Both the position numbers and the translations under genes were made by a program. DNA of 64,000 bases from Legionella londiniensis. Lineage in GTDB: Bacteria; Pseudomonadota; Gammaproteobacteria; Legionellales; Legionellaceae. Under the pieces are notes generated by a model. That model was not told where the DNA came from. It made no database searches and worked only from the letters and a program-made list of their open reading frames with translations. The DNA is taken from contig NZ_LNYK01000016.1 of the NCBI RefSeq assembly GCF_001467825.1, positions 94,235 to 158,234 on the forward strand, written 5' to 3'. Positions 56,199-64,000 of this stretch are shown in pieces. Numbering within the stretch: position 1 is the first letter of the stretch; each line of letters begins with the position of its first letter.

Positions 56199-57479
56199 TC
56201 ATTTGCATCGTGCATCGCATAATCTAAAAAGACCGACCGCTCCGGTGACAGCAAGCAATATGGGTACAAGAAAGCTGAATTTGATGTGGGTAAACTCAAA
56301 AATTAAAATAATGGCGGTCAGCGGCATTTTCTGGGACGCAGCAAGGAAGGCTGCTGCGCCAATAAGAGCATAGGCATTCAATGAACTGCCCGGTAAGTAT
56401 AAATTCCATAATCCGCCCAACACCGCAGCAAGCAGGGAGCCATTGGCCAGAGCCGGAGTAAGAATGCCGCCACGGCCTCCTGCCCGAAGGGTTGACCAGG
56501 TTATTCCGACGCGTAGTGCCAGTAATGAAAGACTTGCTCCAAGAGTAAGCGCGGCATCAAATTCCAATTGTGCCGGGCTTTTGCCATTACCTAATATCGC
56601 CGGAAAAAAAGCTGCAAGAAAACCAATCATAAGGAAGTTAATAAAACATAAAACGGGCAGTTGCCAGTTTCGTGCAGCATTGCGGCGCGCGCCATTGACC
56701 AGATAATTAAACCAGTATGCAGCAACCCCAAATACAGGGCCGCACAGGACAGACCATAACAACAGGGAGTGATTTAATTCATAAGTTGCAATTTGGTATT
56801 GAGGGTGATTGCCTAGCCCAAGCCAGGAAATAAGGACAGCAATAACCGAGGTGGCAAATGCCCTGAGTAGAATCGACCATTCAATGGTCACCAATAAAAC
56901 TTCAAGAGTGAAGATGGCGCCTCCCAATGGAACATTATACACGGCAGCAAGGCCAGCGCCGGCTCCACATGCCAGCATAATTTTTGCGTCTCGGGGTGAT
57001 AATCCGATTTTATTTGAAAACCAGTCAGCAAATACTGCTCCAAACTCTCTCGGCGCCGTTTCCCGGCCTAATGGCGAACCGAGTCCTACTGTAATGATTT
57101 GAAGCAATACATGTATCATTGTGGCTGCTTTTGGCATGTGGGCTTTCTTTTTTAAAGCTTCTTCTATGCTGAGCAAAGGTTTGCCATAGCGATACAATAG
57201 CCACCAGCCAAATCCGGCAATTATTCCGCAAAGAGAAAGTACTAAGACTCGCCTTATCGGCGAAGCGGCACGAACTCCTTCCAGGAAAGTTTCATTGCTG
57301 ACGAGATGCCAGGGGCTATAACCGTAAGCCAGATGCTGGACAGTCCGCAGCAGTAACGCAAGCAACGTACCGCCTATACCCGCACCGATTCCTACCACGA
57401 CTGTAGAGCAAATGAGGATTGATACAGGAGTTGATGATTGTTGAGGCATAGCCCGTTGTGTTCTCACTTGACCTTCCAT
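56199..57479 (-). CDS. ClC-family chloride channel/transporter
   Basis: 426 residues with about ten or more helices. The selectivity region is GLGSPLGRETAPREFGA at about 140-156, a variant of the usual GREGP that keeps the gating-type Glu; then GAGAGLAAVYNVPLGGAIFTLE and the C-terminal AGGRGGILTPALANGSLLAAV. No CBS domains. It is likely a Cl-/H+ antiporter for acid resistance or a related anion carrier. Ends just before the Vat-like gene on the same strand. Confidence 0.87.
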   Translation of the reverse strand: MEGQVRTQRAMPQQSSTPVSILICSTVVVGIGAGIGGTLLALLLRTVQHLAYGYSPWHLVSNETFLEGVRAASPIRRVLVLSLCGIIAGFGWWLLYRYGKPLLSIEEALKKKAHMPKAATMIHVLLQIITVGLGSPLGRETAPREFGAVFADWFSNKIGLSPRDAKIMLACGAGAGLAAVYNVPLGGAIFTLEVLLVTIEWSILLRAFATSVIAVLISWLGLGNHPQYQIATYELNHSLLLWSVLCGPVFGVAAYWFNYLVNGARRNAARNWQLPVLCFINFLMIGFLAAFFPAILGNGKSPAQLEFDAALTLGASLSLLALRVGITWSTLRAGGRGGILTPALANGSLLAAVLGGLWNLYLPGSSLNAYALIGAAAFLAASQKMPLTAIILIFEFTHIKFSFLVPILLAVTGAVGLFRLCDARCK

Positions 57480-57620
57480 TGGATTGCTTATTGGTCAGAA
57501 ACTCAGCACATTTCAGAGAAAACCTCTCCGCAAAACTGATTTTTTCTAACATTGGCCCAGGATGCATTTATTTTGCCATATTTTATTATGTATTTATAAC
57601 GATGATTATTTGATATCCTC

Positions 57621-58469
57621 ATGGTTCAAGCCCACATTGAATGCCGCATTAAATGGCTCATTATGTACAAAATTTTTGATGCTCGTACAGGAATTAAAGC
57701 TCAGAACAACCCAATTAATTCAAAGAGTTGTATCAAGGCCGTATTATTCGATGTTTTTGGAACTGTTGTAGATTGGCGAGGAACAATCGTTAAAGAATTT
57801 GGTTATTTTTTTGACAAAAAGGAAGTTAAAAATATAACGAGTGAAGAGTTTGTTGCGGTTTGGGTCAACGCATATTCTGAAAACATGCAGAAAATTAGTA
57901 AGGGGGAAAGAGCTTTTGCAACAGTTGACGAGCTGAATAAACTTGCTTTAATCGAGATCATGCAGCAGTATGCTATCCTTGATAAGTTCACAAATGAAGA
58001 AATAGACCACATGAGTATGGTCTGGCATCGATTGGAACCATGGCCAGATTCAGTTTCAGGCATTCATCAGATAAAAGACCTTTTCATTACCGGTACTCTT
58101 TCGAATGGAAACATAAAGTTGCTGGAAGGCCTGTCAAAAAAAGCTCAGATTGATTGGGATGTAATTTTATCAGGTGAGTCTTTTCGCTGCTATAAGCCGA
58201 ATCCATTGGTTTATCAAAATGCTGCCAAGGTTTTAAAACTAGAACCTTCAGAAATTTTGCTTGTTGCTTCACATAAATATGACCTTGTGGCAGCGCACCA
58301 ATGCGGATATCAGACAGCATACATTTTTCGACCCCTGGAATTTAAAACCGTTCAAGATAACCAAATACCTAAAGACAGCGAATTCGATTTTTTAGTGGAT
58401 AGCCTGGATGATTTGGCAGAAATGTTAAAAACTCTGAAACAAAATTCACGCTATTGCGGACTTTTATAA
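57621..58469 (+). CDS. Haloacid dehalogenase type II (HAD superfamily)
   Basis: HAD hydrolase with the type II dehalogenase order: KAVLFDVFGTVVDWRG (nucleophile Asp), LEPWPDSVSGI, TGTLSNGNIKLLEGL, then CYKPNPLVYQNAAKVLKL (Lys) and VASHKYDLVAAHQCG, like the family's 'AAHxxDL'. 282 residues from ATG 57621; ATG 57663 (MYKIFDARTG) is also possible and shorter. Substrate could be 2-haloacids or another phosphate-free compound. Confidence 0.82.
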   Translation: MVQAHIECRIKWLIMYKIFDARTGIKAQNNPINSKSCIKAVLFDVFGTVVDWRGTIVKEFGYFFDKKEVKNITSEEFVAVWVNAYSENMQKISKGERAFATVDELNKLALIEIMQQYAILDKFTNEEIDHMSMVWHRLEPWPDSVSGIHQIKDLFITGTLSNGNIKLLEGLSKKAQIDWDVILSGESFRCYKPNPLVYQNAAKVLKLEPSEILLVASHKYDLVAAHQCGYQTAYIFRPLEFKTVQDNQIPKDSEFDFLVDSLDDLAEMLKTLKQNSRYCGLL

Positions 58470-58498
58470 TAATTTGGTTTTTAAATCAGGGAGTGATT

Positions 58499-58600
58499 AT
58501 GAAATTACATATTCAATATGTTCATCCTTTTGAAATCAAGCATAGCCATACCGATGAAACTCAAACAGATATAGTAGAAGGCAATCCACTCTCGTTCTGA
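58499..58600 (+). CDS. Candidate 33-residue small protein
   Basis: Short frame MKLHIQYVHPFEIKHSHTDE..., rich in His, Glu and Thr, with a good ribosome site GGGAGTG right before ATG 58499. It is too short for most gene callers and I know no family. It sits between the dehalogenase and the cation exchanger. Confidence 0.35.
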   Translation: MKLHIQYVHPFEIKHSHTDETQTDIVEGNPLSF

Positions 58601-58644
58601 GGCGCTGCTAAAAATTTACGCTTGAATCCATTCAAGGAGAAAAA

Positions 58645-59595
58645 ATGAATATTTTTCTAGCGTCAGGACTCTTTATAGTCGGCCTTTTTCTTGTAATTTA
58701 TTTTGCTGAGAAGCTGGTAAAAGGAGCAATGGGCGTTTCTATCGGCTTTGGAGTTTCTGCTTTTTTCATCAGTGTGTTTTTTATTGGTTTTGACCCTGAA
58801 AATTTGGCAGTTGGTTCGGTAGGTTCTTTTAACGAAATGGCGGGTATCGCGCTAGGTTCCATAATTGGCGCAGCAATGGTGGCAATTGCGCTCGCGTTTG
58901 GTATGACGGCAATGATCGCGCCTATGGCATTTAAGCAAGCGCCGAAACGGATTCTTATTTTACCAAATTTGGCTATTGTTTTATTTGGGTTATTGGCCAT
59001 GGATGGGGAGCTTTCAAGAATTGACGGCCTCATTTTATTTATGGGCTTTGTTTTTTGCATCATCTATCTTTTATGGCTTAATAAAAAAGGTTATGACATC
59101 AAGCCCTCGCATGAGCTTTCTGAAGCCATCGCATCAGCTAAAAAAGAGCATCGATGGAAAGCTTTAGGGCTTTTATTTATTTCTCTTTTTGCCATTATCG
59201 CAGGCAGTGAGCTAATCGTTACGGCATCCAAAACTATAATTGATTATTTTGGGCTGTCTGGTACTTTTTTTGGAATAATTATTCTTGCTTTTCTGGTCAG
59301 CATTGAAGAAATAGCAAGAGAACTGCCCGCAGCGCTCCAGGGCAGGGCGGAAATCAGTTTCGGTAATGTAGTCGGTTCAATTTTTGCTTTTTTCCTCTTT
59401 AATGCAGGCATCATTTCCATGATAAAGCCAGTCATTGTTAACCAGCAGGTATTGCTTTTTTATCTTCCTTTTTGTTTGTTCACCATGTTCCTAATCTCTC
59501 TTTTCATGTTAACAAGGACAATATCTCGATGGATGGGCGGCAGCCTCGTTATTCTGTATTTAATTTTCGCCGCAGCAGGTTATTTTTTTGAATAG
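58645..59595 (+). CDS. Na+/Ca2+ exchanger family transporter (CaCA)
   Basis: 316 residues with about ten helices. The alpha-1 repeat is FIGFDPENLAVGSVGSFNEM then ALGSIIGAAM; the alpha-2 repeat is LVSIEEIARELPAALQG then GNVVGSIFAFFLFN. GS(I/V)xGS and E-E in place match CaCA (YrbG-like) exchangers. Alpha-1 has 'GFDPEN' where 'GTSLPE' is usual, a notable change that may alter ion choice. AAGGAGAAAAA precedes ATG. Its end overlaps the next, convergent gene by 16 bp. Confidence 0.85.
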   Translation: MNIFLASGLFIVGLFLVIYFAEKLVKGAMGVSIGFGVSAFFISVFFIGFDPENLAVGSVGSFNEMAGIALGSIIGAAMVAIALAFGMTAMIAPMAFKQAPKRILILPNLAIVLFGLLAMDGELSRIDGLILFMGFVFCIIYLLWLNKKGYDIKPSHELSEAIASAKKEHRWKALGLLFISLFAIIAGSELIVTASKTIIDYFGLSGTFFGIIILAFLVSIEEIARELPAALQGRAEISFGNVVGSIFAFFLFNAGIISMIKPVIVNQQVLLFYLPFCLFTMFLISLFMLTRTISRWMGGSLVILYLIFAAAGYFFE

Positions 59596-59984
59596 GCCAG
59601 AACAAGGTCTGTTTTTTCCAACTGATCATCTTGGAAAATTTTTTGGAATTCTTTTTTGAATTTTAAAAACTCTTCCGGGGTAAAGAGGTCTTCAAGGCTT
59701 TTTATTTCGATTCTGCTTTCAGTTTCATAATCTCTGCAAATCAATTCTATTGTTTCCAACTGATCTATATATTGCAAGCTTGTTGATGGTGAGCTCTTGG
59801 CAAGCTTATCTTTAAGCCATGAAATTTCATCAGATAACTTCTGCATGTTCATATCACTGGTTTCAAGGGGTAATAGATGCTCTTTTTTAGTTATTCCAGT
59901 GACCTGATCTGCAAGAGATTTAGAGGATACCTGCGCAGATTTTCTCCAAAAAATTTCTTTTAATGAGTCAAAGAATCTGTACAT
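59580..59984 (-). CDS. Hypothetical coiled-coil protein
   Basis: 134 residues, soluble and highly charged, with a predicted coiled coil at about 45-66 (MQKLSDEISWLKDKLA) and a C-terminal FTPEEFLKFKKEFQKIFQDD. No known family. It is 14 bp after the ExoD-like gene and likely in its operon. Confidence 0.55.
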   Translation of the reverse strand: MYRFFDSLKEIFWRKSAQVSSKSLADQVTGITKKEHLLPLETSDMNMQKLSDEISWLKDKLAKSSPSTSLQYIDQLETIELICRDYETESRIEIKSLEDLFTPEEFLKFKKEFQKIFQDDQLEKTDLVLAYSKK

Positions 59985-59998
59985 ACAGGTCCCCTTGT

Positions 59999-60598
59999 TC
60001 AGGATATAATATTGTTAACAGCAGCCACAATAACCCATGATATCAAACTAATATATAACAGGCTTGCTGTGTATCCTAAGACAATAAATATTCCGTCTTT
60101 TTCAATCAGCCCCATACTGAAGACAATGAGCTGGATTGCAAAAATAAAATTGCTGAATGGTATGGGCAAAATTAAAAGGAGAGCCAGGACCAAAATAACC
60201 AAACCGTTTAAAATTTCCATAGGACGGCTGGTCATAAATGCCCATCTTGGTTTTAAAAAAAATTCTGCTTTCTTTAGATAGGGGAGGGTGGTGTTAATTA
60301 TTTTAGCCAGAGATTTTTGCGATACGGTTTTTTTTGCAATAATATCTGGCAACCAAAGCGTGCTTCTGCCAAGAATCATTTGAACTGCAATAAAGAAAAT
60401 AGGGGTACTAAAAACAAAGGCCAGGCCTGGAATAACTGAAAAAGGCAGGGCATTGGGTAGAGAAAATAGCAATAATGCAATACCAAAAGCACGCGTTCCA
60501 AGGAGTTCGATTATTTCTTCAAAAGAAATAGCTTGTTCCAGTTTATGGGAATGGATAATTTCCAATAGTTTCTCAGAAGAGCGTTGATTATTTTTCAT
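59999..60598 (-). CDS. ExoD-family membrane protein
   Basis: 199 residues. ExoD was first described for exopolysaccharide production and invasion in Sinorhizobium. Family pattern: SFEEIIELLGTRAFGIALLLFSLPNALPF, then GLAFVFSTPIFFIAVQMILG and RPMEILNGLVILVLALLLILPIPF. Four to five membrane helices. Function in the organism unknown. AUG start at 60598. Confidence 0.88.
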   Translation of the reverse strand: MKNNQRSSEKLLEIIHSHKLEQAISFEEIIELLGTRAFGIALLLFSLPNALPFSVIPGLAFVFSTPIFFIAVQMILGRSTLWLPDIIAKKTVSQKSLAKIINTTLPYLKKAEFFLKPRWAFMTSRPMEILNGLVILVLALLLILPIPFSNFIFAIQLIVFSMGLIEKDGIFIVLGYTASLLYISLISWVIVAAVNNIIS

Positions 60599-60661
60599 AG
60601 TCTTAAATTATAGTCCGATTCTTGAATGTCGGCAGCTGACGTTTTTTAGCCTGTTCTGCCG

Positions 60662-61369
60662 TCATATAAATGCTTTATTCCCAATGAGATTGCTTTGCTC
60701 CATTAGGGAAAAGATTGTTTCTATGTCATATTGCCCGCTCTCATCCATATTTCCATCACCTAACGAGAAAACCAAAACCTGCTTTGTTTTGCTGTCTAGC
60801 ACAATATAAGGGCGATTTTTTCTTGCTTGTTCTGCAAAGAAAGCATTTGCTTTTTCCTTGTCAGGAAAAAATAGCGTAGCTTCATCGTCTTCAATTTCAA
60901 GGTTCTTATTAGGATAAGTGCCTGTCAATTCCTGAATGTAATCTTTATAATCATCAACCATATCTTCAAGTGCTTCACTATCCACAAAAACAGCCACAGG
61001 CAATTGTTCTTCCAGCGGATCTTTTAACCTGCGCATTCGCCAAAATATAAAATCATGCTGCAGTTCCTTTTTGGGCCCTTTATATTTCCATAAATTAATG
61101 GCAGGATGGTTTTTGTTTTCCATGATAAACTGACGTATTTTTTCATTCATCAATGCTGGTTTGAAATTCCCTTTCAGCCATTCTCGTTTTTGTTTTTTCT
61201 CCTCATTCAGTAATCTAGTCAGTTTTTCAGAGTATTCTCTGATGATGTGTAAATTTCCTGATTCAACATAGAATGCCTGGAAGTCTTTTTGATGGGTCAG
61301 AGGCATGTTGAAAAATGATTCATTCTCATCCATAAATTGCTCTGTTTCTCTTATAGTTGGGGTAGTCAA
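60662..61369 (-). CDS. Hypothetical protein, acidic C-terminal half
   Basis: 235 residues with no signal peptide, no membrane segment and no motif I know. The first half is helical and basic (LTRLLNEEKKQKREWLKGNF). The second half has LEEQLPVAVFVDSEALEDMV and a small alpha/beta part (RPYIVLDSKTKQVLVFSLGDG). It ends with an acidic-then-hydrophobic tail, DIETIFSLMEQSN to KAFI, as seen in many Dot/Icm substrates. The effector idea is inference only. Confidence 0.5.
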   Translation of the reverse strand: MTTPTIRETEQFMDENESFFNMPLTHQKDFQAFYVESGNLHIIREYSEKLTRLLNEEKKQKREWLKGNFKPALMNEKIRQFIMENKNHPAINLWKYKGPKKELQHDFIFWRMRRLKDPLEEQLPVAVFVDSEALEDMVDDYKDYIQELTGTYPNKNLEIEDDEATLFFPDKEKANAFFAEQARKNRPYIVLDSKTKQVLVFSLGDGNMDESGQYDIETIFSLMEQSNLIGNKAFI

Positions 61370-61430
61370 ATCTTTCTCCAGTGATTGGTTTTACTGTTTT
61401 TTGATTGCTTGTTATTTATTAAAATTTTCT

Positions 61431-61598
61431 CTAATCCGAGTCTTTCTTTTTCTTAGCTTTAGCAATTGCAATAGCAATAGCTCGCCCTTCTTCATAACCT
61501 TCTTTCAGTAATTTATTGGCGATTTCAATTGCTTTATTTCGAGTAGCTGCATCGAGATTTTTCATGGAATCAGGGTAATCTGATTTAGTCCAGGGCAT
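61431..61598 (-). CDS. YdaT-like small protein (55 aa)
   Basis: The frame MPWTKSDYPDSMKNLDAATR ... YEEGRAIAIAIAKAKK resembles Bacillus YdaT-type stress proteins, with 'MPW..DYP.SMKNL' and 'EGYEEGRAI.IA..KAK'. Function unknown. AAGGAGAAT is an excellent ribosome site (61602-61610), and it is part of a 10-bp sequence duplicated beyond the neighbouring repeat element. Confidence 0.8.
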   Translation of the reverse strand: MPWTKSDYPDSMKNLDAATRNKAIEIANKLLKEGYEEGRAIAIAIAKAKKKKDSD

Positions 61599-61601
61599 AC
61601 T

Positions 61602-61789
61602 ATTCTCCTTACAGGGCTTATGCGTGAAAAAACTCTTGACTTCTACGTTCTGCGGTTTATCCGCGAAATCCAGTGATTCTGAATCAAATGCTGGATCCCA
61701 CGAACAAGTCGCGGGGCGTAGAAATAGGAGTCAGGTTGACCTCAGCTAATTCAAGTTTGATTTTCATGCGTAGGCCCTGATTCTCCTTA
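61602..61789. mobile_element. MITE-like element with perfect 10-bp target duplication
   Basis: Core 61612-61779 (168 bp). Terminal inverted repeats CAGGGCTTATGCGTGAAAA (61612-61630) and TTTTCATGCGTAGGCCCTG (61761-61779) match at 16 of 19 positions. Inside them are second arms, GACTTCTACG and CGTAGAAATAGGAGTC. Both ends touch the direct repeat ATTCTCCTTA (61602-61611 and 61780-61789), which is exact. There is no ORF inside. So this is a non-autonomous transposon-type insertion. Its duplicated 10 bp carry the ribosome site of the YdaT-like gene, which was left intact. Confidence 0.75.
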
Positions 61790-61880
61790 ATCATATTTTT
61801 GTGTTGACATGGAATATGTATGTTATAGCATGGCTATTTCTTCTACAATTGTTCGCTCTTCTTAGGTTAAGGTAGATAAT

Positions 61881-62174
61881 ATGAGTAAAAACAAAATGGA
61901 TAAAGTGATTAAATCAGCGATTAAAACCGCTCTTGGCTTAACCGCCGCCGGTGTTCTGGCGACAGCACCTGAAGCCATTGCCCATGGCGAAATCAAAGGC
62001 AAGGAAAAATGTTATGGGATTGCCAAGGCTGGCATGAATGATTGTGGTACTGCAACGACCTCCTGTGCGGCTACTTCCAAAATAGACGGGCAGGGTGATG
62101 CCTGGATTTACCTGCCTGAAGGCACCTGCAAAAAAATTGTCGGCGGTTCACTTGAACCCAGGAATAAAGATTGA
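61881..62174 (+). CDS. BufA1-type bufferin precursor (DUF2282)
   Basis: 97-residue secreted cysteine-rich peptide. Signal peptide about 1-34 (ALGLTAAGVLATAPEAIAHG). The mature part has KCYGIAKAGMNDCGTATTSC and GDAWIYLPEGTCKKIVGGSL, with four conserved cysteines (44, 55, 62, 83), the DUF2282/BufA1 pattern. Bufferins are post-translationally modified, copper-binding periplasmic peptides. Their usual partners (BufB/DUF692 maturase, BufC, DoxX-like) are not in this window. AGGTTAAGGTAG precedes ATG. Confidence 0.87.
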   Translation: MSKNKMDKVIKSAIKTALGLTAAGVLATAPEAIAHGEIKGKEKCYGIAKAGMNDCGTATTSCAATSKIDGQGDAWIYLPEGTCKKIVGGSLEPRNKD

Positions 62175-62284
62175 TGTACGCCAACATTAAAAGCAACTTG
62201 AATTGGATATTCTAGTGTCAGTTTAAAGCTCTAAAGCGCAGCACCACGCTGGAGAATTTTAAAAATAAAAGCTTCTTTGCCTGC

Positions 62285-64000
62285 TCAAATATTCGGATGA
62301 CGTAGGGATATAATTCTTAGGCGCAGTTGTTTTTCTGTTTCAATTAGCGCAAAAAAAACCACTCCAATAGCTATGACTAAAGCACCATCAAAGAAAGGAA
62401 TCGCTTCAGTCGAAAAAATATGTTGCATAAAGGGCAGGTAGGTAATCGAGAATTGCGCTATCGTAATGACAATAATGCTTATCCATACAACTCTTGTGCC
62501 TTTTACAGCATGCCAGGTTAAAGAAGTTCCGTAAATATTGCGGATATAAAATAAATGAAAAATTTCCAGTACCACCAGTGTATTTAAGGCAATCGTTCTT
62601 GAAAGCTCAAGGGAATATCCTTTATCCAAGACATAATAATAAATGCCAAACACCCCACAAACAAAAAGAAAAGATACAAGGACAATGTGCCAGGCCAGTG
62701 CACCGGTTAATATTGGTTCATTGCGGGGTCTGGGCGGCCGATGCATGGTATTGTCTTCAGTTGGTTCAAACGCGAGGGACAGGCCAAGGGTTACTGTTGT
62801 GATTAAATTGATCCACAGTATCTGGATAGGCGTTACAGGAAGGCTCAAGCCTAACAGCAAAGCAAGAATAATGGTCATTGCCTCGCCAGCATTTGTGGGC
62901 AAAGTCCAGCTGATTACTTTTTTTAGATTATCATATACAGTACGGCCTTCCTGGACTGCTGCGGCAATTGAGGCAAAGTTATCATCGGTTAGGATTAATT
63001 CAGCAGCTTCTTTGGAGACTTCATTGCCTTTTTGCCCCATGGCAATGCCCACATCGGCTCTTTTAAGGGCCAATGCATCATTGACTCCGTCGCCAGTCAT
63101 GGCAACAACCATCCCATGAGATTGCAAAGCCATGACGAGCCTTAACTTATGCTCAGGACTGGTGCGGGCAAAAATATCATTTTCTAAAACCGCGTTTGCA
63201 AGTTCCATATCATTCATTGCATCAATCTCAAAGCCTTTGAGTATCTTATCCGGATGTTCCAATCCTATTTGCCGGCCAATAGCTTCTGCGGTTACAGCAT
63301 GATCACCTGTGATCATTTTCACGTGAATCCCGGCATCAATACATTGGCCTACGGCAATAATAGCTTCTTCCCTGGGCGGGTCTATCATTCCGGTCATCCC
63401 TAACAGCACCAGGCCTTCTTGAACGTCTTGCATCTGAAGAACGGTTTTATCTGCTGGTATGGATTTCATGGCAAAAGCAAGCACTCTCTGACCTTTTTTG
63501 GCAGTTTCTTCAACTTTTTGGAGCCAATAAGCCTGATTGACCGCTTCCTGATCTCCTCTATCGGATTGTTGATTTTGACATAAAGTTAATAATTGCTCTG
63601 GAGCTCCTTTAACAAAAATATAAGCATGGCCCTGATGGTTATGATGTAAAGTTGCCATAAAACGATGTCTGGCATCAAAGGGAATGATATCCGTACTGGC
63701 CCAGGTTTGGCGTATTTCGTTGATTGGAATACCTGCTTTTTCTGCAAGCACCAGCAATGAGGCTTCCATAGGATCACCTTCTATTTGCCAACTTCCTTGC
63801 CGATGGTATAAAGTCGCAGCGTTACAAAGGACTGAACATTGTATAAGTCTCAAAAGCGAAGGATGTTTATTTGGATTAATGATTTCGCCATGGAGTTTAA
63901 TGGAGCCAACAGGCAAGTAGCCGGAGCCTTCAACTTCATAGAAATGATTTGCAGTTAATGCACTAACCACGGTCATTTCATTGCGAGTGAGCGTTCCTGT
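62285..64000 (-). CDS. P-type cation-transporting ATPase (Ca2+/Mg2+/PMR1-like), N-terminus cut by window
   Basis: The C-terminal 571 residues of a P2-type ATPase. At the window edge the minus strand reads TGTLTRNEMTVV, the end of the phosphorylation motif DKTGTLT, so the frame continues outside. N-domain: FVKGAPEQLL. P-domain: MITGDHAVTAEAIGRQIG and MTGDGVNDALALKRADVGIA, both complete. Six C-terminal helices follow, including LPVTPIQILWINLITT, as in PMR1/CtpF-like pumps. Ion specificity cannot be decided. Confidence 0.92.
   Translation of the reverse strand, partial: TGTLTRNEMTVVSALTANHFYEVEGSGYLPVGSIKLHGEIINPNKHPSLLRLIQCSVLCNAATLYHRQGSWQIEGDPMEASLLVLAEKAGIPINEIRQTWASTDIIPFDARHRFMATLHHNHQGHAYIFVKGAPEQLLTLCQNQQSDRGDQEAVNQAYWLQKVEETAKKGQRVLAFAMKSIPADKTVLQMQDVQEGLVLLGMTGMIDPPREEAIIAVGQCIDAGIHVKMITGDHAVTAEAIGRQIGLEHPDKILKGFEIDAMNDMELANAVLENDIFARTSPEHKLRLVMALQSHGMVVAMTGDGVNDALALKRADVGIAMGQKGNEVSKEAAELILTDDNFASIAAAVQEGRTVYDNLKKVISWTLPTNAGEAMTIILALLLGLSLPVTPIQILWINLITTVTLGLSLAFEPTEDNTMHRPPRPRNEPILTGALAWHIVLVSFLFVCGVFGIYYYVLDKGYSLELSRTIALNTLVVLEIFHLFYIRNIYGTSLTWHAVKGTRVVWISIIVITIAQFSITYLPFMQHIFSTEAIPFFDGALVIAIGVVFFALIETEKQLRLRIISLRHPNI

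Noticed and set aside
1..64000. CRISPR array, phage or plasmid backbone
   Set aside because: No regularly spaced repeats, cas genes, phage structural genes or plasmid replication genes were seen on either strand.

Overview
This 64 kb stretch of chromosome comes from a gammaproteobacterium that is most likely a Legionella species or a close relative. I infer this from gene content and moderate-to-low GC, not from a database search. The signs are: an Entner-Doudoroff operon in the order zwf-pgl-edd-glk-eda; a bacterial phosphatidylcholine synthase; an EnhA-type L,D-transpeptidase; a giant NAD-dependent glutamate dehydrogenase; a divergent extra CsrA; and several single genes that look like Dot/Icm-type effectors (a macro-like protein, an ankyrin plus cysteine-protease-like protein, and a small Cys-His-Asp protein). 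No plasmid or phage backbone is visible. The window looks like ordinary core chromosome with small accessory insertions.

Layout. 0-4.1 kb: end of a Mth938-type gene, then alaC, an RpfE-like gene and recJ. 4.1-9.9 kb: a nested inverted-repeat element, then the glucose-to-pyruvate operon zwf-pgl-edd-glk-eda. 10-14.8 kb: an L,D-transpeptidase, then accD-folC-dedD-cvpA, with nadD convergent. 15-19 kb: two effector-like genes around a HIT gene. 19.3-23 kb: tRNA-Ser and tRNA-Arg, then a thiolase/multifunctional beta-oxidation pair. 23.2-29.2 kb (minus strand): an effector-like gene, an RND pump with its adaptor, a PAP2 phosphatase and a CsrA paralog. 29.4-31.5 kb: rpsF-rpsR-DUF2232-rplI. 31.6-34.4 kb (minus strand): YqfO-like, thioredoxin-like, two small envelope proteins, and pcs. 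34.6-41.7 kb: aldehyde dehydrogenase, an L,D-transpeptidase and NAD-GDH. 41.8-45.7 kb: cytochrome b561, ygfZ, sdhE-ygfX, ruvB-ybgC. 45.9-50.1 kb: tolQRAB and an S1/P1 nuclease. 50.1-51.2 kb: a LOG-family gene bracketed by two similar repeats carrying perfect DnaA boxes. 51.2-60.6 kb: mixed accessory and metabolic genes (tandem USP, FAD-dependent lactone-oxidase-like, Vat-like acetyltransferase, ClC, HAD dehalogenase, Ca2+/Na+ exchanger, ExoD). 60.6-64 kb: a hypothetical, a YdaT-like small protein, a 168-bp MITE-like element with a perfect 10-bp target duplication, an orphan BufA1-type bufferin precursor, and a P-type cation ATPase cut off inside its DKTGTLT motif by the window end.

How they work together. 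The zwf-eda genes overlap or nearly touch and would turn glucose or glucose-6-phosphate into pyruvate and glyceraldehyde-3-phosphate. NAD-GDH, AlaC and the beta-oxidation pair fit an organism that lives mainly on amino acids and lipids. Tol proteins, L,D-transpeptidases, DedD, Pcs and PAP2 all act on the envelope. No single large, clearly new multi-gene system stands out. The points most worth a second look are the paired DnaA-box repeats, the MITE with its 10-bp duplication, the orphan bufferin and the effector-like genes.
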